A program made the position numbers and the translations under genes. From Roseiflexus sp. (GTDB lineage Bacteria > Chloroflexota > Chloroflexia > Chloroflexales > Roseiflexaceae), in assembly GCA_025062325.1 (NCBI GenBank), contig JANXAL010000127.1, positions 68,358 through 111,511 on the forward strand: a stretch of DNA of 43,154 nt. The letters run 5' to 3'. The notes under the pieces are model-generated. The model searched no databases and was not told the DNA's origin. It saw only the letters and a list, made by a program, of their open reading frames with translations. Shown piece by piece: positions 1-8,894 of this stretch (position 1 is the stretch's first letter; each line of letters opens with the position of its first letter).

Positions 1-1
1 T

Positions 2-1393
2 GCGATCAGTGGCGATATTGACAACTTCGATCCCGCCTATAATCAACTTATTCTATATGAGGCCGTGATCCGCAACACAGTCTTCAGCCCGCTCGTCACC
101 CTCGATAAAGACATGCAGATCGTGCCAGCCCTGGCCACATCGTGGGAACAAAAGGATGAAACCACTTGGATTTTCAACCTGCGCAAGGGCGTCACCTTCC
201 ACAATGGCAAGCCTTTTAGCGCTGAGGATGTGCTCCACACCTTTGATCGGACGATCAAGCAAAAGATGACCTTTGCCTCTAAGCTTGAACCAATTGAGCG
301 GACTGAAGTGATCGACGACCATACGCTAAAGATCACGCTCAAGCGTCCGGTTGCAACCTTCCTCGACGATCTGTACGATGTTGCTATCACGCCGTCGAAT
401 GTCAGCGATGAGGAGCTAAAGCGGAAGCCGGTCGGCGCTGGTCCGTTTCGCTTCGTGAGTTGGACGCCGAATGAAGCGATCGTGCTTGAACGCAACCCAA
501 ACTACTGGGAACCTGGCAAGCCGCGCCTGGATCGGCTCACCTTTCGCGTGCTGCCGGATACCACGGCAGCGATCCTCAACCTGCTCGCTGGCGAGATTGA
601 CGCAATTTACGATGTCCCTGTCGCCGACGCTCAGGCAGTCAAGGACAATCCGAATATTGTCTTCCACAGACCATCGGCAAGCGGCAGTCTGTTCCTGATC
701 GAACTCGGTATTGCTAATAATCCTGCTTTGCAGGATGTTCAGGTGCGCCGGGCGCTCGCGCATACGATTGATCGCGCAACAATTAACCAGACGGTCTATT
801 TTGGCGAGGGCCAGGTTACCTGCACGCCGCTGCCAGCCTTCTCCTGGGCTTATGTTGAACAGGAGTGCCCTGCGTACGACCTGGAGCGCGCCCGTGCACT
901 CCTCAAAGCAGCCGGCAAGTCGGATCTGACGTTCAGCATCGAAGTTATCAGCGGACTTAAGGCAATGGAGGACATTGCCACCATCTGGCAGGCGTCGCTG
1001 CGTCAGATCGGCGTCACTCTCGAAATCAACAAGAGCGAACTGAATACTTGGCTGGATCGCTATGTCAACAAAAACTACGATACCATTGCAAACTGGTTCA
1101 ATACGTCGAGCGATCCAAACTCGATGTTCGACATTATCTACAAACCGCTGCTCGCCTCAGTCTATAACAATCCAAAGATGAATCAGTTGATTCTGGACGC
1201 AGCGGCTACGTCGGACCGGTCTGCGCGCAAGGCGATGTATGCTGAGCTACAGCGGATGACAGTCGATGAGACGGCGCCGCTGATCGTGGTGATGGGTCAG
1301 CCTATGCTGGCGCTCACCTCCAGGAAGGTGACCAACTGGGAGATGAACGGACGCAACGTTATTTTGTTCCAGAACGTGACAGTCGCGCCGTAG
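2..1393 (+). CDS. ABC transporter substrate-binding protein, family 5 (5'-truncated)
   Basis: Extracellular solute-binding protein of the DppA/OppA/NikA family (SBP_bac_5), which captures peptides or similar solutes for an ABC importer. The reading frame is open from the first bases of the window (AISGDIDNFDPAYNQ...), so the start codon and signal peptide lie upstream; the GTG at 65 is internal. The typical family signatures are present: the VPALATSWE segment, FNLRKGVTFHNGKPFSAEDV, the VGAGPFRF turn and the RRALAHTIDRATI segment of lobe 2. About 463 residues are visible, close to a full family member minus the leader. Two permease genes follow at once in the same direction, supporting one importer operon. 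The substrate cannot be told from sequence. Confidence 0.9.
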   Translation, partial: AISGDIDNFDPAYNQLILYEAVIRNTVFSPLVTLDKDMQIVPALATSWEQKDETTWIFNLRKGVTFHNGKPFSAEDVLHTFDRTIKQKMTFASKLEPIERTEVIDDHTLKITLKRPVATFLDDLYDVAITPSNVSDEELKRKPVGAGPFRFVSWTPNEAIVLERNPNYWEPGKPRLDRLTFRVLPDTTAAILNLLAGEIDAIYDVPVADAQAVKDNPNIVFHRPSASGSLFLIELGIANNPALQDVQVRRALAHTIDRATINQTVYFGEGQVTCTPLPAFSWAYVEQECPAYDLERARALLKAAGKSDLTFSIEVISGLKAMEDIATIWQASLRQIGVTLEINKSELNTWLDRYVNKNYDTIANWFNTSSDPNSMFDIIYKPLLASVYNNPKMNQLILDAAATSDRSARKAMYAELQRMTVDETAPLIVVMGQPMLALTSRKVTNWEMNGRNVILFQNVTVAP

Positions 1394-1469
1394 CGAAAAC
1401 GGAATTGCCTGCCAATGCACAGGGCGGACGCTCCCTGAGGGTACGACTCGTCCGGTTCGAGAGGCGACA

Positions 1470-2426
1470 ATGCTCGCATTTGCGCTGCGTCGTTTGTTGG
1501 AGACGATCGTTACGCTGCTCATTCTCAGTATGCTGGTATTTGGGATGCTGCTGGCAGCTCCGGGAGACCCGGCAGTTGCACTGCTTGGACGGGCTGCAGC
1601 CCGTCCAGAGAATCAGGAATTGCTTGAACGGCTGCGCCGCGAGATGGGGCTCGATCAGCCGGTGTACGTTCAATATCTGCGCTGGATCGGGCGCGTCATC
1701 CAGGGTGATCTGGGCGTCTCCAACCGTAATGGAGAGCCGGTGATCACCCTGATCGCCAGCCGCTTCCCGGCCACGCTCCAATTACTGACGTGTTCAACCA
1801 TTGTCTCGCTGATCATCGCCATACCGCTGGCGGTTGCCGCCGCGGTATGGCGCGGCTCATGGTTCGATCAGACGTTAGTGTTCCTGTCGGTCGCTGGCGT
1901 TGCTATTCCCGGCTTCTGGTTCGGGCTGATCCTCATCCTGGTTTTCTCAGTGTATCTGGGCTGGCTGCCGCCCTCCGGGCATACCCCGCTCTTCGAGGAT
2001 CCAATTGACAGTCTGCAGCGCTCGGTGATGCCGGTCATCACTCTCTCTGTCTATCTGGTTGCTGCGTTCACCCGTTTTTTGCGCGCGGACCTCATCGAGG
2101 TGCTGAGCCAGGATTACATTCGTACTGCGTATGCTAAAGGACTGAGCCGACGCACAGTGATGTGGCGTCATGCGATGAAGAATGCCTTGCCTTCACTATG
2201 GACAATGGCAGGCATCGAGGTCGGCACGCTGCTCGGAGGCGTCATCATCATTGAACAGGTCTTCGGTTGGTCGGGCATCGGCTGGCTGGCAGTCCAGGCA
2301 GTCAACAACCGCGATTACCCCCTCGTCCTCGGCACTGTCCTGGTCGTCGCCGCTGGCTTCTCGTTCGTCACCCTGATCACCGACCTGGGCTACGCCTGGT
2401 TGAACCCTGAGTTGAGGTATTCGTGA
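1470..2426 (+). CDS. ABC transporter permease, DppB/OppB-like
   Basis: Inner-membrane permease subunit of a peptide/nickel-type ABC importer, 318 residues, normal for the family. An N-terminal membrane helix (LLILSMLVFGMLLAAPGDP) is followed by the family's extended region (RREMGLDQPVYVQYLRWI) and then five further hydrophobic segments. The cytoplasmic EAA loop that contacts the ATPase is recognisable at YIRTAYAKGLSRRTVMWRHA. The ATG at 1470 follows a GAGAGGCGAC ribosome site. The stop overlaps the GTG start of the next permease (GTGA), indicating translational coupling. It works as a heterodimer with that protein. Confidence 0.93.
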   Translation: MLAFALRRLLETIVTLLILSMLVFGMLLAAPGDPAVALLGRAAARPENQELLERLRREMGLDQPVYVQYLRWIGRVIQGDLGVSNRNGEPVITLIASRFPATLQLLTCSTIVSLIIAIPLAVAAAVWRGSWFDQTLVFLSVAGVAIPGFWFGLILILVFSVYLGWLPPSGHTPLFEDPIDSLQRSVMPVITLSVYLVAAFTRFLRADLIEVLSQDYIRTAYAKGLSRRTVMWRHAMKNALPSLWTMAGIEVGTLLGGVIIIEQVFGWSGIGWLAVQAVNNRDYPLVLGTVLVVAAGFSFVTLITDLGYAWLNPELRYS

Positions 2427-3295
2427 GCGCTCCGATGAGCCAGACTTTTCCAGTTCGGGGCTACTGGCGCCGGTTCAGGCGCCGCATGACACCCTTTTCG
2501 CTCTCAACGGGATTAATATTTCTCTGGGCGCCGATTATGGGACTGATGGTTATCGCGCCACAAGCGCTGGCGCCTATCCCTCCCGAACAAATGTCGCCTG
2601 CTGAACGACTCCAGGGTCCGAGTCTGACACACCCGCTGGGTACCGATGAATTCGGACGTTCAATCCTGAGCCGGGTGGTCTATGGTGGACAGACCTCGCT
2701 ATTGATAGCGCTGAGCTCGGTCGGGCTGGCGATGCTCTTCGGCGTACCATTGGGGACAATCGCTGGCTACTGCGGCGGTTGGATCGACTCACTCATAATG
2801 CGCCTTCAGGATGTGCTGCTGGCTTTCCCGGCCATCCTCTTCGCAATCCTGCTGATTGCCACCTTCGGTCCCTCGCCACTGAACCTGGTGTTGACAATTG
2901 CGGTGGTGCACATCCCCCGGTTTGCGCGCCTGCAACGCGGCAGCGTCCTGATGGTGAAGTCGCGGCCCTACGTCGAAGCCGCACGCGCCTGCGGCATCCC
3001 GCCGCTGGGCATTCTCATGCGCACCATTCTGCCCAATACTACCTCGCCGCTCATTATTCAGTCGACACTGAGCCTGGCAATTGCCGTCCTGATTGAGTCT
3101 GGGCTAAGTTACATGGGTCTGGGCATTCAGCCTCCCGACCCTACCTGGGGCGTGATGCTCAAAACGTCGCAGACCTATATACGCCTGGCGCCGCATTACG
3201 TGCTGGCGCCGGGCGTATTCCTTTTCCTGACCGTCCTGAGCCTCAATCTGCTCGGCGATTGGCTACGCGACCGGCTTGATCCGCGGTCCCGGTGA
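2423..3295 (+). CDS. ABC transporter permease, DppC/OppC-like
   Basis: Second permease subunit of the importer, 290 residues. It has the N-terminal helix of the OppC_N type, the hallmark HPLGTDEFGRSILSRVVYGG segment, about six membrane helices and an EAA loop at YVEAARACGIPPLGILMRTI. The start is GTG, overlapping the preceding stop codon by four bases. No ATP-binding subunit follows before the next, unrelated-looking gene, so the ATPases must be encoded upstream of the window, elsewhere, or be shared with other importers. Confidence 0.93.
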   Translation: MSAPMSQTFPVRGYWRRFRRRMTPFSLSTGLIFLWAPIMGLMVIAPQALAPIPPEQMSPAERLQGPSLTHPLGTDEFGRSILSRVVYGGQTSLLIALSSVGLAMLFGVPLGTIAGYCGGWIDSLIMRLQDVLLAFPAILFAILLIATFGPSPLNLVLTIAVVHIPRFARLQRGSVLMVKSRPYVEAARACGIPPLGILMRTILPNTTSPLIIQSTLSLAIAVLIESGLSYMGLGIQPPDPTWGVMLKTSQTYIRLAPHYVLAPGVFLFLTVLSLNLLGDWLRDRLDPRSR

Positions 3296-3421
3296 AAGGT
3301 TTCCCATGCCTGCACAGATAATGCTAACGAGTCGAGCCTAACGGTCGCAAGCACCTTATTGCGTTGCGGCCTTCCGTAACCAGAGCGGCCCGATACACAT
3401 CATCTGATCAGGAGGAGGACA

Positions 3422-3745
3422 ATGTTCTGGCGCAAATCACGGGTGCAGGCGCCGCACATATCGGCGCCATCAGAGTCTGAGCTGCAGTGGCTGCACGAGC
3501 AGGCGGTCAGCCGACGATACGACCTGCGCGTCTGCAATCCGGCGCACGGCGGCTTCTACACATTCATGGCGCGGTACAAAGATGCCGTAGACGATGCAGA
3601 CGCGCTCGAACAATTGGCTGAGGAGATTGCTGCACGCCAGGTGCGCCTGACGCACGACGCCGGACTCTATGAGTCGTTCGGGCGCCTGGCGGATCTTGCG
3701 CGCTGGCGCGCCCGGATGCTGCGCGCGCAGCGTGCGACGGCGTAA
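3422..3745 (+). CDS. Small hypothetical protein
   Basis: I do not recognise this 107-residue protein. It starts at an ATG nine bases or fewer behind a very strong ribosome site (AGGAGGAGG), which together with GC-rich third positions supports it as real. It is soluble, basic at the N terminus (MFWRKSRVQ), has a central acidic helix (DAVDDADALEQLAEEIAARQ) and an Arg/Ala-rich C-terminal helix. No signal peptide, membrane segment or metal motif is seen. It stands 126 bases behind the ABC permease and may be its own unit. Function unknown. Confidence 0.7.
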   Translation: MFWRKSRVQAPHISAPSESELQWLHEQAVSRRYDLRVCNPAHGGFYTFMARYKDAVDDADALEQLAEEIAARQVRLTHDAGLYESFGRLADLARWRARMLRAQRATA

Positions 3746-3861
3746 TGCTTTACCGTCCACACCAGCATTCAACCTCCACTATGCGTGGCGCGCAGCCATG
3801 CCACGCCCACAAGAAACGCGCCCGTCGGAACCAATGCACACGTTGCCAGTTGCGTCGAGTT

Positions 3862-4028
3862 CTATCGCAGTTCCGGTATCCCTGCGCCGCTGCGTCATGC
3901 ATCCTCATGCGCTGCAGGCTCAAGCCATCGCTCAAGACGGAGAAGCCCTGTAAGGGCTTGCACGATCTCAGCAAGGTCTTTCGCCCACTGCGCCCCGATG
4001 CCAGACTATTCTCCAAGAATTGCGATAG
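3862..4028 (+). repeat. Hairpin repeat element, copy A
   Basis: This is the most degenerate of three copies of a dispersed element (others near 17850 and 28022). The shared core, about 3875-3992, begins GGTATCCCTGCGCCGC and contains a long imperfect hairpin at 3916-3986 with AAGCCCT/AGGGCTT at its tip. Just outside the core lies an imperfect inverted pair, CTATCGCAGTTC at 3862 and GAATTGCGATAG at 4017. It has no coding capacity, so it is REP- or MITE-like. The rest of the 3746-4277 gap shows no convincing gene. Confidence 0.6.
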
Positions 4029-4219
4029 CGGTCAGCGCTGTCACAAATAGCATCCCGCTTCCTCCGAATCAGGTCGAGCGGCGCCAGGCACCTCCCTGCG
4101 ATCCGATATCGAGCAGCGGCGCCATCAGAACAGCCGCGTTGACTGACCTCACTTAACGGATCACTTTACACTTCCAGAATATGCAAAGCGATAGCATAGG
4201 GCAGATTCGCATATTCCTA

Positions 4220-4248
4220 TTGCACAACTGCCATGCATAGCGTATAAT
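4220..4248 (+). promoter_or_regulatory. Sigma-70-type promoter of the sortase gene
   Basis: A TTGCAC -35 box (4220-4225) and a perfect TATAAT -10 box (4243-4248) are separated by 17 bases. Transcription would begin near 4255, leaving a leader of about 23 bases before the GTG at 4278. It probably drives both the sortase and the surface-protein gene. Confidence 0.75.
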
Positions 4249-4277
4249 CATTCAAGATGTGACGCAAGAAACGGGTT

Positions 4278-5192
4278 GTGACCCAAACCATGGCTGCACG
4301 GCTCTCTCGCCAGCGCGGAACGACGCCATCAGACGACGAAACGCTGCTTGAAACGCTGATCAGCACGCCGCTCGCACCGGCCAAATCGTGGCAGAAGCCG
4401 ATAGCGTTGCGTTCTCTTGATGAGCACCGTCATCAGGCGCTTCGAGGATACCTCCTGCGCACGTGGATCGATCACTGGCTCCATCATGCCGAGCGTTTGT
4501 TTGGCATTGCCGCGCTGATCATCTTTGGCTGGTGGGTTCTGGATGGACCAGTGCGCGATTGGTGGCACGCCCAGCAGGCGCTCCGTCACGCGCCGCCGGT
4601 AGCGGCGTTCCCTCGCGCAACCGCAGTTGTACGTCCGCTGGCGCCGGTAGTGTCGGAACGCATCGTGCCTGCCAGCGCGCCGCTTCCATTCACCACGCCA
4701 GATATGCAACAACCGTTGCTCAGTGAAGGATTCCTAGCGCCGCGCTCGCCGGTCGCAGCGGCGAAAGAGCAGGGGACGCCGCTGCCCTATCGCCTGATTA
4801 TCCCAGATCTCGGTCTCGATATTCCAGTTGTTGAGGTTTTTATTGTTAACGGCGCCTGGCAGGTCGCCGATTACGCCGCCGGGTATCTGCATGGCACTGG
4901 TCTGCCAGGCGATCCGGGCAACATGGCGCTAGCGGGTCACGCCGGTTTGCGCGGCGCTGTCTTCCGCGATCTGGGGCGCCTGAGCCCCGGAGCGGATATT
5001 TTCGTCGATGCGGGAGGTTGGCGCTATCAGTATCGGGTTCGCGATATGCGCAATGTCTGGCCCACAGAAGTCAATGTGCTCGATCCAACGCCAACGCCGA
5101 CCATCACGCTGATCACCTGTACGAACTGGGACACCCAGCGCCTGATCGTCATCGGCGATCTGGTCGGAGCGCAGCCGCTGACAGGCGAATAG
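4278..5192 (+). CDS. Sortase, class D/E-like
   Basis: Membrane-anchored transpeptidase that cleaves a C-terminal LPxT-type signal and attaches surface proteins to the envelope. It has 304 residues: a cytoplasmic N-terminal part, one membrane helix at about 72-88 (LFGIAALIIFGWWVLDG), a Pro/Ala-rich spacer, then the beta-barrel catalytic domain from about 170. The catalytic triad is visible: His221 (LAGHAG), Cys281 (LITCTNW) and Arg288 (QRLIVIG). I used the GTG at 4278; an in-frame ATG at 4290 is possible. The next gene, 34 bases on, has a C-terminal sorting signal and is its likely substrate. The exact sortase class cannot be settled by eye. Confidence 0.88.
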   Translation: MTQTMAARLSRQRGTTPSDDETLLETLISTPLAPAKSWQKPIALRSLDEHRHQALRGYLLRTWIDHWLHHAERLFGIAALIIFGWWVLDGPVRDWWHAQQALRHAPPVAAFPRATAVVRPLAPVVSERIVPASAPLPFTTPDMQQPLLSEGFLAPRSPVAAAKEQGTPLPYRLIIPDLGLDIPVVEVFIVNGAWQVADYAAGYLHGTGLPGDPGNMALAGHAGLRGAVFRDLGRLSPGADIFVDAGGWRYQYRVRDMRNVWPTEVNVLDPTPTPTITLITCTNWDTQRLIVIGDLVGAQPLTGE

Positions 5193-5226
5193 CGCAGCGC
5201 CTGGATCGCTAAGGAGGAACGTCACC

Positions 5227-7239
5227 ATGCAACGTCTCCCTGACCGCCATCGTTCGCCGCATTCCGGGCGCGGGCGCGCGCCAGCGCGCTGGACGATCTA
5301 CGAGATTCTGCTCGTCGCATTGAGCGTGGCGCTGATCATTTTCCCGCTCTATGCGGAAGTCTACCGCTGGGTGTATCCCGCCTTCGCACCAGCCGCACCA
5401 CGTGCGCAGGAAGCGCCAACCGAGGCGCGAACCAGCGCTCCGGCTGAGCCGACGACCGGGGCGCCAACCGATGTTCCGACTGAGGCGCCGCAGGAAGCAG
5501 CGACAGGCATCCCAACCGAAGCATCAAATATTCCGGTTGAGACGCCAACCGATACCCCTGGCGCCGAGCCGCAGGCACGCGCGACTGAAACCCCTGAACC
5601 CAGTCCGACGGCAGGTCCAAGCCCGACGAGCAGCCCAACGCCGACGGATACCGCGACGCCGACGCCAGGCGATACGCCGACCGTGACGCCAGGCAACCAG
5701 ACGCCAACGCCAACAAATACGCCGACGGCAACCAGTGACGCAGTGGCGTCTCCCACCCTTATTCCAACGTTCTCGCCAACCAGAACGCCGACCCCGACAT
5801 TTACGCCTGGTCCCAGTCCGACACCAGTGCTTGGCGTACCGCCGCTGACCCTCTCAAAGTCGGCTTCGGTCCAGTTTGCCTCGCCAGGGCAAGAGTTCAC
5901 TTATTCGCTAGCGGTCGGCACCAATTCATCGGTTCCGATCCAGATCGAGGTACGCGATCCGATCAATGCCCAACTCGAAGTGACAGGAACGAGCGCATCA
6001 AACGGGTCGTGTCAGTTGAGCGGCAACACCGTCGTGTGTAATGTCACCGCCGTTGTCAATCAACCGGTGTCGATCAACATTAACGTCCGTGTGCGCCCTG
6101 CCATTCAGTCCGAAATCATTATCACCAACCAGGCGGCGGCGCAAGACACACGTGGTTTTACGGCCGCCTCTGATCCAGTGACGGTGCGGATACCGGCAGG
6201 CGGCCCTGTTCCTCCAACTCCGTCGCCTGACCCTAATCGCCCGACGCCGCCGCCAGCAACACCGGTGACACCCGGCGTTCCCACGCCGCCGCCTGTGCCG
6301 ACGCAGCCGCCAGCGCCCCCGCCGCCTGGCGGGGATGGCGGCGCTCCCCCAGAAGGCGCCCCGCTGCCGCCGCCTCCGGTGATCGACCTCATATTGCCGC
6401 CCACCCCTGCACCGGTTGCGCCTGCGACCCGCGTGGCTCAACAGCCGCGCCCGACCCGTCCTGCCGGCGCGGGAGGCGTTCGTACCGCAACTCCAGTAGC
6501 GTCACCGACGCTGATCGCACCTACCGATGCGCTTTTCTTCCGCATGGCGAGCAACTGGGGCAGCGCCTTCCCCGGCGACGCAGTGACATATGTGATTGCC
6601 GTGCGCAATACGCATCCGACCAACCCCCTCCGCGACCTGGCGCTGCGCAGCGTGTTTCCGGCAAACCTGGAAATAACCGGCGTCTCCGCCGGTCCGATTG
6701 ATCGCACTACGCCAGGAGCGTTTACCCCGGGTGATCCATCGCGCACTGGTAATCGTATCTCTCTTGGAATTACCGAGTTGCCTGCCGGTCAGGGGTTCGA
6801 GGTGATCGTCCAGACCAGGATCAGGCCAAATGCGCCTGCGGGAACGCGGATCGTCGCTCAGGCGGAACTGACCTTCGCCGGTCTCGCTATCCCGCTCTAC
6901 TCAAATATTGTGACGGTCGAAGTAGTTAACGCAGCGCAGGCGCAGGTTCTGCCGACGAGTACAGCGACGGCGGCGCCAACGAGCGCGCCAACGGCGACGC
7001 CGACCGCAACGCCGACACCTGTACCGACCACCGCACAGCCAACTGTGATCGTGGAAGCAGCGCAACCGGCGGCAGTCGCACCAACAGCGACTCCTGGAAG
7101 AACCAGCGCAGTCGGTCCGGCAGCAACTGCACCGCTGCCAGCGACCAGCACCGGCGTTCCCCTGGCAGGGTTCGCACTGCTCGGCGCTACGCTCCTAGCG
7201 CGCACGTGGCGGCTCCATCGCGCCAAGTCGCGCATCTGA
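5227..7239 (+). CDS. Surface protein with DUF11-type domains and LPATST sorting signal
   Basis: Probable cell-surface protein of 670 residues, likely processed by the adjacent sortase. An N-terminal hydrophobic helix at about 21-42 (ILLVALSVALIIFPLY) serves as signal or anchor. A long Pro/Thr/Ala linker (about 50-200) follows, then a first DUF11-like beta domain (about 205-320), a Pro-rich linker (320-430), a second DUF11-like domain (about 437-570) and another Thr/Pro linker. The C terminus carries LPATSTG at 637-643, a hydrophobic stretch (VPLAGFALLGATLLA) and a basic tail (RLHRAKSR), the order of a sorting signal. The ATG is behind AAGGAGG. The linkers are low complexity, so length may vary among relatives. 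Binding target unknown. Confidence 0.85.
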   Translation: MQRLPDRHRSPHSGRGRAPARWTIYEILLVALSVALIIFPLYAEVYRWVYPAFAPAAPRAQEAPTEARTSAPAEPTTGAPTDVPTEAPQEAATGIPTEASNIPVETPTDTPGAEPQARATETPEPSPTAGPSPTSSPTPTDTATPTPGDTPTVTPGNQTPTPTNTPTATSDAVASPTLIPTFSPTRTPTPTFTPGPSPTPVLGVPPLTLSKSASVQFASPGQEFTYSLAVGTNSSVPIQIEVRDPINAQLEVTGTSASNGSCQLSGNTVVCNVTAVVNQPVSININVRVRPAIQSEIIITNQAAAQDTRGFTAASDPVTVRIPAGGPVPPTPSPDPNRPTPPPATPVTPGVPTPPPVPTQPPAPPPPGGDGGAPPEGAPLPPPPVIDLILPPTPAPVAPATRVAQQPRPTRPAGAGGVRTATPVASPTLIAPTDALFFRMASNWGSAFPGDAVTYVIAVRNTHPTNPLRDLALRSVFPANLEITGVSAGPIDRTTPGAFTPGDPSRTGNRISLGITELPAGQGFEVIVQTRIRPNAPAGTRIVAQAELTFAGLAIPLYSNIVTVEVVNAAQAQVLPTSTATAAPTSAPTATPTATPTPVPTTAQPTVIVEAAQPAAVAPTATPGRTSAVGPAATAPLPATSTGVPLAGFALLGATLLARTWRLHRAKSRI

Positions 7240-7335
7240 GGCGAAGCGTAAGGAGCATGAGGCAAGAAGCGAAGCCTGCCTTAGGGACGAGACCAGGCGA
7301 TGTCGGGTTTGTTGCGCAAAGACCAGAGAACGGCC

Positions 7336-7412
7336 GACGCAAAGGCGCGAAGACGCAAAGGTATATCGTAGTGATCGCAGAACATTGCACTTTGCGTCTT
7401 CGCGTCACCTTT
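7336..7412. repeat. CGCAAAG-type inverted repeat
   Basis: Perfect 15-bp arms, CGCGAAGACGCAAAG (7346-7360) and its complement (7390-7404), with further imperfect pairing outside and a spacer of about 29 bases. The same kind of hairpin recurs at 31566 and 33498, with a one-armed copy at 26520. It lies between the surface protein and pth; it shows that the reading frame upstream of the pth start is not coding. Confidence 0.75.
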
Positions 7413-7442
7413 ATTCAAGAAATGGTAGAGAGGAGCAGATGT

Positions 7443-8102
7443 GTGTGGCTGATCGTTGGCCTTGGCAATCCGGGCGAGACCTACGCCCGGACGCGCCACA
7501 ACATCGGGTTTCGCGTGGTGACCGAACTGGCGGACCGACATTGCCTCAAATTCACGCACCAACGCGCCAATGCACAGGTCGCAGAAGGGATCATTGCCGG
7601 TCAGCGCGTGGCGCTTGCCCTCCCTCAGACGTACATGAACCTCAGCGGGCAGGCCGTCGTCGGGTTGCGCCAATGGTACAAGATCGATCCGGCGACTGAA
7701 TTGCTGGTGGTATATGACGATGTCGATCTGCCGTTCGGCGTACTGCGCCTGCGCGAACGGGGCAGCGCCGGTACGCACAACGGCATGCGGTCAATTGTCA
7801 CCCTCCTGGGTTCGCAGGTCTTTCCACGATTGCGCATTGGCATCAATCGACCGCCAGCGGCGTGGGATCTGGCGGACTATGTACTGGCGCGGTTTTCGCC
7901 AGAGGAGGAGGCGCAGTTGCCGGACGTCATTCGGCGTGCGGTGGATGCGCTGGAGTTGGTGTTGCGGGAGGGTGTCACGGTTGCCATGAACCGCGTCAAT
8001 GCTCCATCGCCGAAACCGGAAGCGCAGGATCAAAAACAGGCGCTAGACGACTCTGAGCCGTCTGGCGCCGTAGGAGACGGTGGGGAAGGAGGGGCGAGAT
8101 GA
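7443..8102 (+). CDS. pth: Peptidyl-tRNA hydrolase
   Basis: Cytoplasmic enzyme that frees tRNA from prematurely released peptidyl-tRNA. I choose the GTG at 7443 because it yields the normal family start, MWLIVGLGNPG, and has GAGAGGAG eight bases upstream; an ATG at 7422 is the alternative, and the longer open frame runs through an intergenic hairpin. The result is 219 residues, with a roughly 30-residue extra C-terminal tail rich in Pro, Gln, Asp and Gly. Catalytic and binding residues are visible: Asn9 (GLGNPG), His19 (TRHNIGF), the TYMNLSG loop, the DDVDLPFG segment and GTHNGMRS. It is a single-gene unit. Confidence 0.95.
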   Translation: MWLIVGLGNPGETYARTRHNIGFRVVTELADRHCLKFTHQRANAQVAEGIIAGQRVALALPQTYMNLSGQAVVGLRQWYKIDPATELLVVYDDVDLPFGVLRLRERGSAGTHNGMRSIVTLLGSQVFPRLRIGINRPPAAWDLADYVLARFSPEEEAQLPDVIRRAVDALELVLREGVTVAMNRVNAPSPKPEAQDQKQALDDSEPSGAVGDGGEGGAR

Positions 8103-8140
8103 GCCGAGTGACGAGTGATTGGGAAAACCTCGTCCCATCC

Positions 8141-8240
8141 TCCTCTCGCCTCGCGCCTCACGCCTCTCTGTCTGCGCAACCATCCGCGCGGTTTCGTTTC
8201 ACTTCTCTTGCCTCTCGCCCCTCGCCTCACGCCTCTCTCA
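8141..8240. repeat. Direct repeat CCTCTCGCC...CTCACGCCTCTCT
   Basis: Two near-identical copies of a roughly 28-base C/T-rich phrase (8141-8168 and 8211-8238) lie between the convergent pth and phoU genes; a looser relative occurs at about 21061-21113. No terminator-like hairpin with a T run was found here. Confidence 0.5.
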
Positions 8241-8894
8241 CGGATTCAGCTCCACCATGCGCGCCTGGACAAGGTAGACCACTCGCTCGCCGATATTGGT
8301 CGCGCGGTCGGCCATCCGTTCAAGATAGTGCGCCGCAAACAGCAATCCGGCAAACCACTGCGCCGTTTCACGCTCAGTCATCTGGCGCGTTAGCATCGCC
8401 TCCACCTGTTCGTACAGCGCATCGACCTCGTTATCATCCGCCGCAAGCGTTTCGGCTGATACGCTGTTCTTGCCGATAAATGAGTCGAGCGCCTTCCGGA
8501 GCATTGCAATTGCCAGATGCGCCATCCGCTCCATGGCAGCGGGTAGGGCGGGCAGCGGCGCAGGCGCGTCGCGCAGCGCCATTCGCGCAATCCCCTTGGC
8601 ATAATCCGCGACGCGCTCAAGCTCACCAGCGATTTCGATAGCAACGATCAACCGCCGCATATCGGATGCCACTGGTTGCTGCGTAGCGATCAGGCGCAGC
8701 GCGTGCGCTTCGATGTCGCGCTCAGCCTGATTGATAGTCCGGTCGCCCTCGATCACACGTTGCGCACGGTGGATATCGCGCTCCCGCAATGCCTGGAACG
8801 CCTCCTGAACTGCATCAATGACCGTGTTGCCGAGCTGCTGGAGTTCATCCGTCAGGGTCGCCAGATCGTGGTCGAAGTGGACTCGCGCTCTCAT
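8238..8894 (-). CDS. phoU: Phosphate signalling protein PhoU
   Basis: Soluble helical regulator that links the Pst phosphate transporter to the PhoR/PhoB system and holds the Pho response down when phosphate is plentiful. The 218 residues form two PhoU three-helix repeats; each carries the expected E-xxx-D metal-binding helix, ELERVADYAKGI in the first and YLERMADRATNIGE in the second. The ATG at 8894 follows AGGTGAAC. No pst or pho genes are nearby; it is convergent with pth. Regulation cannot be judged from the short upstream region. Confidence 0.93.
   Translation of the reverse strand: MRARVHFDHDLATLTDELQQLGNTVIDAVQEAFQALRERDIHRAQRVIEGDRTINQAERDIEAHALRLIATQQPVASDMRRLIVAIEIAGELERVADYAKGIARMALRDAPAPLPALPAAMERMAHLAIAMLRKALDSFIGKNSVSAETLAADDNEVDALYEQVEAMLTRQMTERETAQWFAGLLFAAHYLERMADRATNIGERVVYLVQARMVELNP

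Noticed and set aside
1247-1781. Minus-strand open frames around the binding-protein/permease junction
   Set aside because: Shadows of the two ABC genes and the short gap between them, with no domain or ribosome site.
3746-4156. Several plus- and minus-strand open frames of 88-123 residues after the small hypothetical gene
   Set aside because: They cross repeat A, are rich in Arg, Ser and Cys in ways unlike neighbouring proteins and have no ribosome sites on the plus strand.
5361-5900. Minus-strand Gly/Val-rich open frame opposite the surface protein gene
   Set aside because: It is the mirror of the Pro/Thr-rich linker codons; the plus-strand gene has the ribosome site, domains and sorting signal.
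7206-7442. N-terminal extension of peptidyl-tRNA hydrolase by up to 79 residues
   Set aside because: The extension runs through a CGCAAAG inverted repeat, and the GTG at 7443 gives the normal family start with a good ribosome site.
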